In this document: in pieces, positions 45,736 to 54,691 of the stretch
Position numbering within the stretch: position 1 is the first letter of the stretch
Layout: each line of letters opens with the position of its first letter
Assembly (NCBI GenBank): GCA_964511425.1
Contig: CAZEFI010000002.1
Span: forward strand, 62,001 to 126,000
DNA from: Bin55 sp964511425
GTDB lineage: Bacteria; Pseudomonadota; Gammaproteobacteria; Pseudomonadales; Azotimanducaceae
DNA length: 64,000 nucleotides
Direction: 5' to 3'
Made by a program: the position numbers and the translations under genes
Notes under the pieces: generated by a model
Told to the model about the DNA's origin: nothing
What the model saw: only the letters and a program-made list of their open reading frames with translations
Databases searched by the model: none

Positions 45736-47268
45736 TCAATCAGAATTTGTAGCTACAGAGAGGGTTAGTTGATATGGCGCGGAGCGCATGTACGCAACTT
45801 CTTGCTGGAGATCCATGAGTGTGAGTCGATGGTCTCGCAACCACTCCCGCGGCATTTTCAAATCGAGACCAGAGTCATTAACGTACAGTTTGTATGGTGG
45901 AGAGGGTTCGTCAGTCCGGTTTCTCCTCAACACCGCAGCTAACCGCAGTAGACTAGCGAGTTTCGACAAGGAGGTATTTTCGACAAAGAGTTCTAATGGA
46001 AACCGTCGGCGATGTGCCCGCACCAATATCGCTAGCCTTCGTTGCTCACTCTGAGAAAAACCAGCTAAATCTAGATGTTGTAATAAATACTCACCATGTC
46101 GATGGTACCTTGAATGTGATATATCCATTCCAATTTCATGCAAAAGTGCGGCCCAACGTAAGAGATTTTTCTCTTCATGCACGTCGAGAGACCAAGGCAA
46201 CTGCACTTGTTGAAACATCTCTAGAACTGTCTCCATCACCCTATTGCTGTGCTCCACGTCGATATGAAAACGTTTGATCAAATCTTGGACGGACGTCTCG
46301 CGGATGTCGTTATGTTGAGATCGGCCCAATAAGTCGTAAAGGACCCCTTCGCGTAATGCTCCATCAGTTACGTGTAGCTCGTGAATATCCAAGGTTTTCA
46401 TGACCGCATCTACTATTGCCACACCTCCTGCAAACACTGGTGCTCGATTTTGATTACAAACATCAGTCGTCAGAGCTTCCACGTGGCCAATACTACAAAG
46501 TCTTTTGATCAAATCTGCAAGTGTGTCTTGGGTGACTATCTTGGTAGAATTCAGTCCATTGATCGCGAATTGGACAGCTTGAAGAGTTCCACTCGTACCG
46601 ATTGCGACTTCCCAAGGTTGAGTACGAAACTGGGGCCGAAACGGTTGCAACTCATCCATCGCTCGGTCTCGAGCACGACGAAATCTTTTTGCAGTAATTT
46701 TCCCATCTGCGAAGCATTTATCCGTCATGGAAATGCATCCGACGTGAAAGCTTTGTAGCACACGAGGCTTAAATTGAGAGCCGAGCACTATCTCAGTACT
46801 ACCGCCGCCGATGTCAATCACTAAACGATTACGAGCTCTATGTTCGAACGAATGAGACGCACCAAGATAAATGAGTCGCGCCTCTTCTCTACCACTAATC
46901 ACCTCAATTTGATGCCCCAGTACAGTTTCACCTTGACGGATAAACTCATTTGCGTTGTCTGCAGCACGCAGTGTATGGGTACCGACGACTCGCACATTTC
47001 GTTTTGGTAAGTTTCGCACGCGCTGACTGATTCGTTCTAACGCTCGGAGTGCTCGATTCAATGACTGTCGACTGATCACGTTTGTTTCATCAATACCTTG
47101 GGCCAATCGAGTCAGTTCTTTGTGTCGATCAATAATCTGCCATCGATTGTTTGGCTTCTCCATCGCGATGATCACGTGAAAATTGTTGGAGCCAAGGTCG
47201 ATAGCAGCAAAGGGTTCCAAACTTCCCAGCAAATCTGGGTAATCCCTCGGTGGAGAAAGTTCGATCAT
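45736..47268 (-). CDS. ppx: Exopolyphosphatase / pppGpp phosphohydrolase family
   Basis: 510 residues. ASKHA fold with AAIDLGSNNFHV near the N-terminus, GTHTLRAADN, VISGREEARLIYLG, VIDIGGGSTEIV and the HD-like C-terminal half (about 330-510, LLHEIGMDISHSRYHRHGEY). Ppx degrades polyphosphate; GppA shares the fold and acts on pppGpp. Neighbouring ppk1 favours Ppx. Both genes face each other, so they are controlled separately. Confidence 0.95.
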   Translation of the reverse strand: MIELSPPRDYPDLLGSLEPFAAIDLGSNNFHVIIAMEKPNNRWQIIDRHKELTRLAQGIDETNVISRQSLNRALRALERISQRVRNLPKRNVRVVGTHTLRAADNANEFIRQGETVLGHQIEVISGREEARLIYLGASHSFEHRARNRLVIDIGGGSTEIVLGSQFKPRVLQSFHVGCISMTDKCFADGKITAKRFRRARDRAMDELQPFRPQFRTQPWEVAIGTSGTLQAVQFAINGLNSTKIVTQDTLADLIKRLCSIGHVEALTTDVCNQNRAPVFAGGVAIVDAVMKTLDIHELHVTDGALREGVLYDLLGRSQHNDIRETSVQDLIKRFHIDVEHSNRVMETVLEMFQQVQLPWSLDVHEEKNLLRWAALLHEIGMDISHSRYHRHGEYLLQHLDLAGFSQSEQRRLAILVRAHRRRFPLELFVENTSLSKLASLLRLAAVLRRNRTDEPSPPYKLYVNDSGLDLKMPREWLRDHRLTLMDLQQEVAYMRSAPYQLTLSVATNSD

Positions 47269-47406
47269 TTATCGATGAGTGTCTTGATTGAGACTTGGCG
47301 AAAGGTTGCGCTTCTGCCCTTTAGAGTCGAGCGTTCTGAAGTAACGAAAAAAACTTCGATCTAGAATATTAACGGGTGTGTACAACTGAATTGGGGATAC
47401 CTTCTG

Positions 47407-48282
47407 GTGAAACTGCTCTTCGCAACCATTGTAGGAAGTACCGTATTGGTGAGTAGCTGGGTTTTGGCTGAACCACTGCGAATTGCAAGTTGGAATTTGG
47501 AACACTTGACCGCTGATGGTTCGGAAGGCTGCATAACCCGCACTGAGGACGACTTTGAACTCCTGAAACAATCCATTAAAAAACAAAATTTTGATGTTGT
47601 GGCATTTCAAGAGGTCAAGGACGTTGCGGCTGCGCAGAGAGTTTTTCCCGCCGACGAATGGAACATTGAGATGTCGACCCGCCCACAGAAAGAACCCACG
47701 TTGGAGTGTAGAGAGGCACCCGAGCGTTTTCGTCAACATCTTGGTACGGGTTTTGCCATCCGGCAAGGTATTGAATACGAACGACACGTAGATTTAAAAA
47801 GTTTGAGTCTTGGCAACGATTTCAACCGTTGGGGCACGGACATTTCAATAGAAACCGGTTCCACTCTAAGATTGCTCAATGTTCACCTCGTACCAGGCTG
47901 TTGGAGTAGTACTGAAGACCAAGATAATACTAAGAACGATGCTTGCACGAACTTGAGAAAACAGTTCGAAAATTTGGTCGAATGGCGCGACGCAAGACTG
48001 GATGTGGAAGAGTCATTTGTGATTTTAGGTGATTTCAATCGTCGTCTGGCTGTACAACAGGATTGGGGATGGATGATGCTCAATACCAATGATAAAAAAC
48101 TTGAACTACTGACGACTGCGGGTGCAGCAAATTGCGATCCGCACTTTCCCGAATTCATCGATCACATCGTGGTCGGTGACCTAACCCAGTCTTTGTACAT
48201 TGGAGATTCATTTGTAGAGGGCCCGAGAATCGCCGATCACCCGGATCATTGTGCCGTTTCCGCAAAGTTTGAACTGCGTTAA
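47407..48282 (+). CDS. Secreted endonuclease/exonuclease/phosphatase (EEP) family protein
   Basis: 291 residues. Signal peptide 1 to about 21 (ending VLA before Glu-Pro). EEP motifs in order: ASWNLEHL, FQEVKD, LLNVHLVPGCW, ILGDFNRRL and the final DHPDHCAVSA His. Cys residues in the mature part fit the oxidising periplasm or outside. Such enzymes act on nucleic acids, phospholipids or sugar phosphates; the substrate cannot be read here. Start GTG 47407 directly before the signal peptide. Confidence 0.85.
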   Translation: MKLLFATIVGSTVLVSSWVLAEPLRIASWNLEHLTADGSEGCITRTEDDFELLKQSIKKQNFDVVAFQEVKDVAAAQRVFPADEWNIEMSTRPQKEPTLECREAPERFRQHLGTGFAIRQGIEYERHVDLKSLSLGNDFNRWGTDISIETGSTLRLLNVHLVPGCWSSTEDQDNTKNDACTNLRKQFENLVEWRDARLDVEESFVILGDFNRRLAVQQDWGWMMLNTNDKKLELLTTAGAANCDPHFPEFIDHIVVGDLTQSLYIGDSFVEGPRIADHPDHCAVSAKFELR

Positions 48283-48339
48283 TACTCAATCCGCTCGCTT
48301 TCACACGCCCCAGTACCCAAGTGTGTGTTGAGCATACTA

Positions 48340-48789
48340 TCAACGGAAAGCCGTCCAACGTACGACAAATTTCATTAAGTTCATCTCATTGACAGTCATT
48401 TGAATTACCGGTGCACATTGATAGTCGTGCAACCATGAACCTTGTGGGTACACCATCGAGTAATCTCCATAGCACCGCGATGCATGCTGCGGGTGACCAA
48501 GCAGCTTGTGAAAGAAGTTCTGATATGCAGAATCTAATTTCTTCAGTCTTTGATCAAACGACTGGGCATATGGTAAGTACATACAAGATTGTTCGTCTCT
48601 CAGTTTTAGTTCCACCGATTCGTGACCTCGATCAGAGAACGTTACGTGCTAGTTCTTGTATACATAACGCTCTTGCTTCAGAGCGAAAAAATAGATAAAA
48701 GTAAATCGCACGAAGCTCAACTACATTCGCCGCGTCCGTCCGTGGCTAGACATTTATTGGGTCGATCCGCAAGTGATAGGTTTTAACAT
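48340..48789 (-). pseudogene. tnpB relic 1 (IS200/IS605-type OrfB), 5' part only
   Basis: Read from ATG 48789 on the minus strand: ATG TTA AAA, then after a frame slip LRIDPINV followed by a stop, then in pieces QERY, SVELKL, YAQSFDQRLKKLDSAYQNFF and GHPQ, MVYPQG. These align in order with the relic at 62370-63360 and with the N-terminal half of TnpB (YR-YP, ELK, LD-AYQNFF, GHP-F, YPQG). At least one frame shift and two stops are present. The RuvC and zinc parts are gone. Confidence 0.8.
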
Positions 48790-48848
48790 ATACAGTTTTA
48801 TAGTTAAAATTTTTCAACAGAGTCCCGACCCCATTTTTCAATATGTTC
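48790..48848 (-). repeat. 5' flank (end) of tnpB relic 1
   Basis: Matches 63361-63418 beside relic 2. From TTTTAACAT (the start codon side) through TTATAGTTA and AATTT the two copies agree at about 32 of 40 positions, with scattered agreement (ACCC, AAT) further out. It is the likely left end of the insertion element and ends about 95 bases before dppD. Confidence 0.65.
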
Positions 48849-48943
48849 GCAATGATAAGATCGAGATCCATACCGCGAAGTCGAGAATTCTGTATAGCTG
48901 TTCTTGCATTGTGTGAAGCACACGACCAAGAAGTGGTACATTC

Positions 48944-49915
48944 ATGTCTTTGTTAGAAGTTCAGGATTTATCCGTTTCATTCGACACCGATGAAGCGACT
49001 GTCGCAGTCCTCGACAATGTCGCTTTTCAGCTTGCAGAGGGCGAGACCCTCGGAGTCGTGGGCGAATCTGGTTGTGGGAAAAGCGTTACCTCATTAGCTA
49101 TTATGGGTTTACTTCCAAAACCGGCTGGACATGTAACCAATGGACGAATCTCATTTCATGGTGAAGACCTCCTGTCGTACTGTCCCGAACAAATGCGAAG
49201 TATTCGAGGCCGGAAGATATCCATGATCTTCCAAGAACCTATGACCGCGCTCAACCCAGTACAACGCGTGGGGCACCAATTAATGGAAACGCTCCAATTG
49301 CACCGGCCGAATTGTACAAGGGAAGAACAACTCAAAATAAGTGAAGAACTCCTTGATCGTGTTGGTATCCCCGAACCTCGGCAAAGACTGACAGAATACC
49401 CCCATCAACTGTCTGGAGGAATGCGCCAACGGGTGATGATTGCTATGGCTTTGATTCACGTCCCTGACATATTGATCGCAGATGAACCGACTACTGCGTT
49501 AGACGTTACCATCCAAGCTCAAATCTTGGAATTGATCGCGGAACTACAACGAGACAATGGGATGGCTGTTATCTTCATTACTCACGATCTCGCAGTCATC
49601 GCCGAAATCGCCGACCGCGTCATCGTTATGTATGCAGGTCGGGTCGCGGAAGAAGCCTCGGCAATGGAATTATTCGCCCAACCATTACATCCATACACGC
49701 AGGGATTACTGGATTCAATTCCAACATTGAGCGGCATTCCAAAAACCCAATTGAATACCATCAGAGGCATGGTTCCCAGCTTCGCTGAGATGCCTTCCGG
49801 CTGTCGATTCCGAAATCGATGCGATCGCGCGCAGGAACTGTGTGCAGAGGAAGTACCAAAATATCCTTTAGACGCGAACATGAGAAAGGTCGCGTGCCAT
49901 TTTTGGCAGGAGTGA
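48944..49915 (+). CDS. Dipeptide/oligopeptide ABC transporter ATPase (DppD/OppD-like)
   Basis: 323 residues. Walker A GESGCGKS (40-47), signature LSGGMRQR (155-162), Walker B ILIADEPTTALD (175-186), switch THDL, and the C-terminal oligopeptide extension with conserved Cys (SGCRFRNRC, CAEE). It supplies energy for peptide or nickel uptake as a pair with the following gene. No permease or binding protein is within this window, so the rest of the transporter must be elsewhere or outside the usual operon. Confidence 0.9.
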   Translation: MSLLEVQDLSVSFDTDEATVAVLDNVAFQLAEGETLGVVGESGCGKSVTSLAIMGLLPKPAGHVTNGRISFHGEDLLSYCPEQMRSIRGRKISMIFQEPMTALNPVQRVGHQLMETLQLHRPNCTREEQLKISEELLDRVGIPEPRQRLTEYPHQLSGGMRQRVMIAMALIHVPDILIADEPTTALDVTIQAQILELIAELQRDNGMAVIFITHDLAVIAEIADRVIVMYAGRVAEEASAMELFAQPLHPYTQGLLDSIPTLSGIPKTQLNTIRGMVPSFAEMPSGCRFRNRCDRAQELCAEEVPKYPLDANMRKVACHFWQE

Positions 49916-50964
49916 GCGGTAAAAACTTTGTGAACGATATAGCCAGTCCGCCTCTACTCGAAGTTCGAGGTCTTACCAAATATTTTCCAGTCAAGCAAGG
50001 AATAATTCCGCGCACGGTCGGCCAGATACATGCAGTGGATGATATCTCCTTCACCTTGGAGCAAGGCGAAACTCTAGGTCTTGTCGGCGAATCTGGTTGC
50101 GGGAAGAGTACGGTAGGAAAGACCCTATTACGGTTAGCGCATCCTACTAGAGGTTCTGTGAAGTTTGAAGGACGAAACATCGTTGAGATGGATCGCCAAG
50201 AATTACGTACGCTAAGGCGCGATGTACAGATCATTTTTCAAGATCCGTTTGAATCACTGAATAGCCGGCACACTGTTCGCAAGATTCTCTCGGAACCTTT
50301 CATCATTCACCGACTCGGTACGAAAGCAGAGAGAGAAGAAAAGGTCGCCGAATTATTAAATCGAGTGGGACTAGACGCGAGTGCCGCAAACCGGTACCCT
50401 CACGAGTTTTCAGGGGGGCAACGGCAACGGATTGGTATCGCGAGAGCAATTGCGCTCAAACCCAAACTAGTCGTCTGTGACGAAGCCGTGTCAGCACTAG
50501 ATGTATCTGTGCAATCACAGGTCGTGAATTTATTACTCGATCTTCAACAGGAAATGCACTTAGCGTTGATTTTTATTGCTCACGACTTAGCGGTAGTCAA
50601 GCATGTGTCCGACGAAATCGCAGTAATGTATCTCGGCAAAATAGTAGAAACGAGCACTTCTGAAGATATCTATCGAACTCCAAAGCATCCCTACACGCAA
50701 GCACTGATCTCCGCAATTCCTGTCGCCGACCCAACTAAGAGACCGGATCGAATAATCTTGCAAGGTGACGTACCGTCACCAATCTTGCCCCCGAGTGGTT
50801 GTCGCTTCCATACCCGTTGTCGATACGCGCAACCTCGTTGTGCAACGGACATCCCGTCCCTTGAACCGGTTTCCACGGATCCGAGGGAAGGGAGTGTTGC
50901 TTGCTTTTTTTGGAAAAATCTTGAGCGAACTCAAGCTGACCACCAAAGTGCCTCGAACGCTTAG
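49912..50964 (+). CDS. Dipeptide/oligopeptide ABC transporter ATPase (DppF/OppF-like)
   Basis: 350 residues from GTG 49912, whose GTGA overlaps the stop of the first ATPase gene; GTG 49930 is an alternative. Walker A GESGCGKS, signature FSGGQRQRIGIARA, Walker B LVVCDEAVSALD, switch HDL, and the C-terminal extension SGCRFHTRCRYAQPRC that binds a cluster or metal in relatives. It partners with the ATPase at 48944-49915. A longer upstream frame exists but overlaps that gene by about 100 bases. Confidence 0.9.
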   Translation: MSGKNFVNDIASPPLLEVRGLTKYFPVKQGIIPRTVGQIHAVDDISFTLEQGETLGLVGESGCGKSTVGKTLLRLAHPTRGSVKFEGRNIVEMDRQELRTLRRDVQIIFQDPFESLNSRHTVRKILSEPFIIHRLGTKAEREEKVAELLNRVGLDASAANRYPHEFSGGQRQRIGIARAIALKPKLVVCDEAVSALDVSVQSQVVNLLLDLQQEMHLALIFIAHDLAVVKHVSDEIAVMYLGKIVETSTSEDIYRTPKHPYTQALISAIPVADPTKRPDRIILQGDVPSPILPPSGCRFHTRCRYAQPRCATDIPSLEPVSTDPREGSVACFFWKNLERTQADHQSASNA

Positions 50965-50965
50965 C

Positions 50966-51763
50966 TTATAGATACACAGAAAATTTCAACGCAATGTCGT
51001 ACGAATCTGTTGAAAGACTTGAGGGCGTGACTATGTCATTCGTTGATTCTTCCCATTCATCGTCATCTTCGCTCGAATAACGAGCCTCGAGAGAGATAGA
51101 CGTTTTTTCGCCAATAAATTTCTCTATTCCAAGACCGAATACTAACTGGCGGAGGGACGGATTACGTCGCTCCGTAGCGGTCGTTCTTGGTTCACCTTGT
51201 TGACACACTAAATTAGAACCACAGATTTCGATCGTCCGCTCAAATGCGACTTCTATCTCCCGCAGACCCGCTACGATATAAGGGGAGAAATCGAAAGCCC
51301 CCAGAAAACTGATCACTGTTCCCGCACGTACCACTAGCGATCGGTCTCGATCGGTCCGCAAAGTCCAGTTTTGTTCTAAAAGATTAGAGATTTCAATACC
51401 GTCAGTGGTCGTTCCTACCCCTGCTAATCGACCCTCGATGACGTCGCTTTTCAGAACAGTCTCGGTCTGAATACCGAACCAGAGACCCTTGGCATGTAAT
51501 CCTATTCGAACTCCGGTAAATGCGTTCAAGCTATAAGGAGTGCCATCACCACCTTCTTTGTCGTTGAAGACGAGGTCACTGAGGGACAATGTTGGAAACA
51601 GATCGGTGTCCGCTCGTTTATCGTATCTTGCTTTAAAGTTTTCAAGCCCGATACCACTACCAAAGTAAAACATGCCCTCTGCGGACGCGGACGAAGCGAA
51701 CGCAAACAGAAGTAAGCTTATTGAAATTTTTATTAGCTGGTTAGCTAATGATGTAGTTTTCAT
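50966..51763 (-). CDS. Outer-membrane beta-barrel protein of unknown role
   Basis: 265 residues. Signal peptide with core ISISLLLFAFASSASA (about 11-28), then barrel-like alternation: MFYFGSGIGLENF, GVRIGLHAKGLWFGIQTETV, YIVAGLREIEVAFER. Two Cys (ICGSNLVC) could close a loop. The end is DIALKFSVYL with a hydrophobic last residue. It resembles OmpA-like or porin-family small barrels by pattern only. Its stop lies one base from the stop of the DppF-like gene (convergent). Confidence 0.72.
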   Translation of the reverse strand: MKTTSLANQLIKISISLLLFAFASSASAEGMFYFGSGIGLENFKARYDKRADTDLFPTLSLSDLVFNDKEGGDGTPYSLNAFTGVRIGLHAKGLWFGIQTETVLKSDVIEGRLAGVGTTTDGIEISNLLEQNWTLRTDRDRSLVVRAGTVISFLGAFDFSPYIVAGLREIEVAFERTIEICGSNLVCQQGEPRTTATERRNPSLRQLVFGLGIEKFIGEKTSISLEARYSSEDDDEWEESTNDIVTPSSLSTDSYDIALKFSVYL

Positions 51764-52250
51764 ATCTCATCCTTGAGTCGTGTGGTCAATCCGTGACCGA
51801 TTACATTGAGAAGACGTGAGTGATCAGTGTTTGATGTAACAAATGCTCAGCGTTCCTGAGCTCGAATTTTGGCGATTATACACCCTACTTGACAGAGTAA
51901 GGATCGCATATTCTGGGGCGTACCTTATTGGTATAACCCACTCGTATTTCCGCAAATTTCTCCCAAACACTGGGCAATCTCAATTCTTCTTATCGATTGA
52001 CGACGACGCGCCCCGCCGCCGACGGCTCAGTTCCTGATGCCATACTGAAATTATACACAGCAAAATACCAATTAAAGCCTTGTCAAGTACGCACCATAAC
52101 CCAAACAACGATGCAACAATACTACACGAAGGAGCTAGTGTGGTGCGTTCAAATTATTCGTGCAACGGTTTTTATCTAGTCTAGGCGATGACAGTGTCGA
52201 ATAACATTCGATTCTATCGGCTCACAACGAAATTGGTCAATCACGTTCGC
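51764..52250. other. Intergenic region without a gene
   Basis: 487 bases between the barrel gene and mdh, both leftwards. No credible coding sequence. A short hairpin GCTCAG-CGTTC-CTGAGC (51845-51861) lies upstream of the barrel gene and might end the mdh transcript or regulate the barrel gene; a TTGACA at 51890-51895 has no good -10 partner. Confidence 0.4.
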
Positions 52251-53222
52251 TCAGAGTAAGTGTTTGATTGCATCGCGCTCCTCCAACAATTCCGCTTCAG
52301 TCATTCGTAATCTTTCAACGCAGAAATCGTCCAACGAACGAGAGCGATCAACCTCAATTTGACCCAAACTACATGTAACTGGGAATGAGTATACAAGCCC
52401 TTCAGTGATGTCATAATCTCCACGACTCACAATTCCCATACTTGTTACTGATTTGGTGCCTTTACTCCACAGTCGCATGTGTTCGATAGCCGCATTAGCT
52501 GCAGAAGCAGCACTAGAACTTCCGCGGGCACGAATAATTTCCGCTCCCCTTTGTTGTACTGACGGTATAAATTCTTCTCGATACCAATCGAAGTCGACCC
52601 GATCGAGTGCTGGCGTTCCTCCGATCGTAGCGGAGAGAAGTTCTGGAAACATTGTTGCGGAGTGGTTACCCCAAACCGCAAGATTCTGAATCACATCTAA
52701 ATGAACTCCTGTCTTTTCCGCTAGTTGTGCAATCGCACGATTATGGTCGAGTATCGTCATCGAGGAAAACTGTTCCGGTTTCAAGTCTTTGGCATTCTGA
52801 ACCGCAATCAAACAGTTCGTGTTCGCAGGATTTCCAACTACTAGGACTTTGACATTAGTAGAGGCGTAGTCATTGATCGCTTTACCTTGTCCCGTGAATA
52901 TCGCACCATTAGCCTCCAACAAGTCTTTACGTTCCATGCCGGGACCTCGAGGCCGCGCACCGACCAGAAGAGCAAAATCGGTATCCGAAAAAGCTACTTC
53001 CGGTAGCGATGTCGACACAATACCTTGCACCAAGGGGAATGCACAATCTTGTAGTTCCATTACAACACCATTGAGCGCATTCATTGCCGGGGGGATTTCT
53101 AGAAGTTGCAGAATGATTGGTTGGTCGACCCCAAGCATCTCGCCAGAGGCAATCCGAAATATCATTGCATATCCAATCTGTCCGGCCGCGCCGGTCACGG
53201 TTACTCGAACTGGTTTTTTCAT
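52251..53222 (-). CDS. mdh: Malate dehydrogenase (cytosolic type)
   Basis: 323 residues. NAD loop VTGAAGQIGYAM (about 9-20), substrate Arg in GARPRGPGMERKDLL, VGNPANTNCL, and the catalytic His in VWGNHSATMFPE. The enzyme interconverts malate and oxaloacetate in the TCA cycle. This is the LDH-like MDH type with the PRGPGM loop. Stand-alone gene with its own upstream region. Confidence 0.95.
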   Translation of the reverse strand: MKKPVRVTVTGAAGQIGYAMIFRIASGEMLGVDQPIILQLLEIPPAMNALNGVVMELQDCAFPLVQGIVSTSLPEVAFSDTDFALLVGARPRGPGMERKDLLEANGAIFTGQGKAINDYASTNVKVLVVGNPANTNCLIAVQNAKDLKPEQFSSMTILDHNRAIAQLAEKTGVHLDVIQNLAVWGNHSATMFPELLSATIGGTPALDRVDFDWYREEFIPSVQQRGAEIIRARGSSSAASAANAAIEHMRLWSKGTKSVTSMGIVSRGDYDITEGLVYSFPVTCSLGQIEVDRSRSLDDFCVERLRMTEAELLEERDAIKHLL

Positions 53223-53566
53223 TTAGCTTCTTATTTGTAGGTAGCCTGAGGAGAGCGAGTAGCAAATTCTACACCTCGAGAGCTCTCGGCGCGTATTGCT
53301 ACTCACTACCACAACGGAATTATCTCGCGGTCAAAAAGACCTCTCAAGTTTAAGTATTCTTGCAACACGCTCGAGTTTCTCTTGTCTAACCCCTAAGCAA
53401 GGAAGTGAGATTGTTACATAAGGTATGTTAGACTCGATTGCACCTGCCTAGGACCCAAGCAGTAGTGTAATCTAGTTACACTTGAACTTGATAGACAATA
53501 ATACAAATGTACAATATTCAAAAACGAGTAATTATCTGAAAGCGTAGAGACGATCTGAGCACAATC
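53223..53566. other. Divergent intergenic region, mdh and lipoprotein gene
   Basis: 344 bases without a gene. It must hold the mdh promoter (leftwards) and carries the promoter listed at 53488-53515 (rightwards). No RNA gene or strong hairpin seen. Confidence 0.45.
53488..53515 (+). promoter_or_regulatory. Likely sigma70 promoter of the lipoprotein gene
   Basis: TTGATA (53488-53493) and TACAAT (53510-53515) are 16 bases apart, each one base off consensus. Transcription would start near 53522, leaving about 45 bases before the ATG at 53567. Confidence 0.5.
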
Positions 53567-54388
53567 ATGAAATGGGTCTTTTCTTTGTCGTTTGGTCTGT
53601 CGGTGGTACTTTTTGTACTGACTGGCTGTCAATCCATTCAATCGGAATCTACGGTAGATTCTGACGGAGAATGGATCTTCGAATGGGACAACCTTGAATC
53701 GCGCATCGTTGAACTCACGAATCAAGGATTGCGCGATGAAAACCCTAGCGAGTTGTATCATCTGAAATCGCTTGTAGAAAATGTTCGAACTAGCGAAGAC
53801 GATCCGCGCACTTTAAGCGGTGCTTATTGGTTGTCTGTACTCAATACGAACCTCGTTCTCGTAGAACAGGAGCGAGGAGGTGAGCCTACACAAGTCCTCC
53901 AATTGCTCGACGAATCCATCGAACTCTTAGAACACACTGAATTCTCGGTGGTCGAAAAGAACGCCCTTCTAGCAATGCTCTATCGAGCTAAGATTGAATA
54001 CGATCCATCGCGCACTTTTGAACTGTTTTCCAAAATGCAAGATACCATGGACGTCGCAATCGAGGCTGATTCCACAAACCTTCGTGTTCTGCTAGCTCAA
54101 GTATTTATCGGCGTTCAACCCGTACTTGGATTTTCTATTGATTTAGATATCCAAAAATGTATTGATATTGCTCTCGATTCGACATACGAAACGGATGGCG
54201 ATGCCATGACACCTACTTGGGGATTATCACAGATGTACGCGCTAGCCATAAGCCGGTTAATGGAAGCGGAAAAGATAACGGAAGCGAGTGAACTTGCTGC
54301 TGAGGCGATTGATAAATTTCCTGATGATCCCCTACTCAACTATTGGGGACAATTGTTCCAAATTGAAGCTAAAACAAGTGATCCTTGA
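53567..54388 (+). CDS. Helical-repeat lipoprotein of unknown function
   Basis: 273 residues. The signal peptide ends VLTGC, placing lipidated Cys21. The mature protein is acidic and almost all helical with TPR-like pairs (VLQLLDESIELLEHTEF, ASELAAEAIDKFPDDPLL). The last motif resembles a TPR helix pair. By pattern it is close to TRAP-associated TatT-like proteins, but I cannot name a family. It stands alone with its own promoter. Confidence 0.65.
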   Translation: MKWVFSLSFGLSVVLFVLTGCQSIQSESTVDSDGEWIFEWDNLESRIVELTNQGLRDENPSELYHLKSLVENVRTSEDDPRTLSGAYWLSVLNTNLVLVEQERGGEPTQVLQLLDESIELLEHTEFSVVEKNALLAMLYRAKIEYDPSRTFELFSKMQDTMDVAIEADSTNLRVLLAQVFIGVQPVLGFSIDLDIQKCIDIALDSTYETDGDAMTPTWGLSQMYALAISRLMEAEKITEASELAAEAIDKFPDDPLLNYWGQLFQIEAKTSDP

Positions 54389-54691
54389 CACTTTCTTACA
54401 TCATAGACTCTGTACATGGGCCTAAGAGACTAATACACTAAGGGTGTAAAACCCTACCATAAATCACTCACTCTGACTTTTGTCGAAGTGGTTGTCAACC
54501 AGTATTAATCATGTGTCAGCAGGATATTCTGTAATTGATCCTACCCCTGCAACGGTACTCTTCGAAATATCCAGTACGGTCCTTTTGGTATTTCCGATTG
54601 TGCCGCAAACAACAGTCGAAAGCGACCATCTCTATGGTTTGTGGGGGCTCAAGTTACTGTGTGCCAAAACACACTTGACAAGCGCGTCCAG
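54389..54691. other. Intergenic region without a gene
   Basis: 303 bases between two convergent genes (lipoprotein gene and priA). It holds a short inverted repeat AGGGT-GTAAA-ACCCT near 54440-54455, without a T-run, that could form part of a terminator. Nothing else is seen. Confidence 0.4.

Noticed and set aside
48411..48698. Plus-strand open frame in the gap before the ABC ATPase genes
   Set aside because: It is antisense to the tnpB relic and has no ribosome site or family pattern.
51890..51913. TTGACA promoter in the gap before mdh
   Set aside because: The nearest -10-like hexamer is 14 bases away and no gene follows on that strand.
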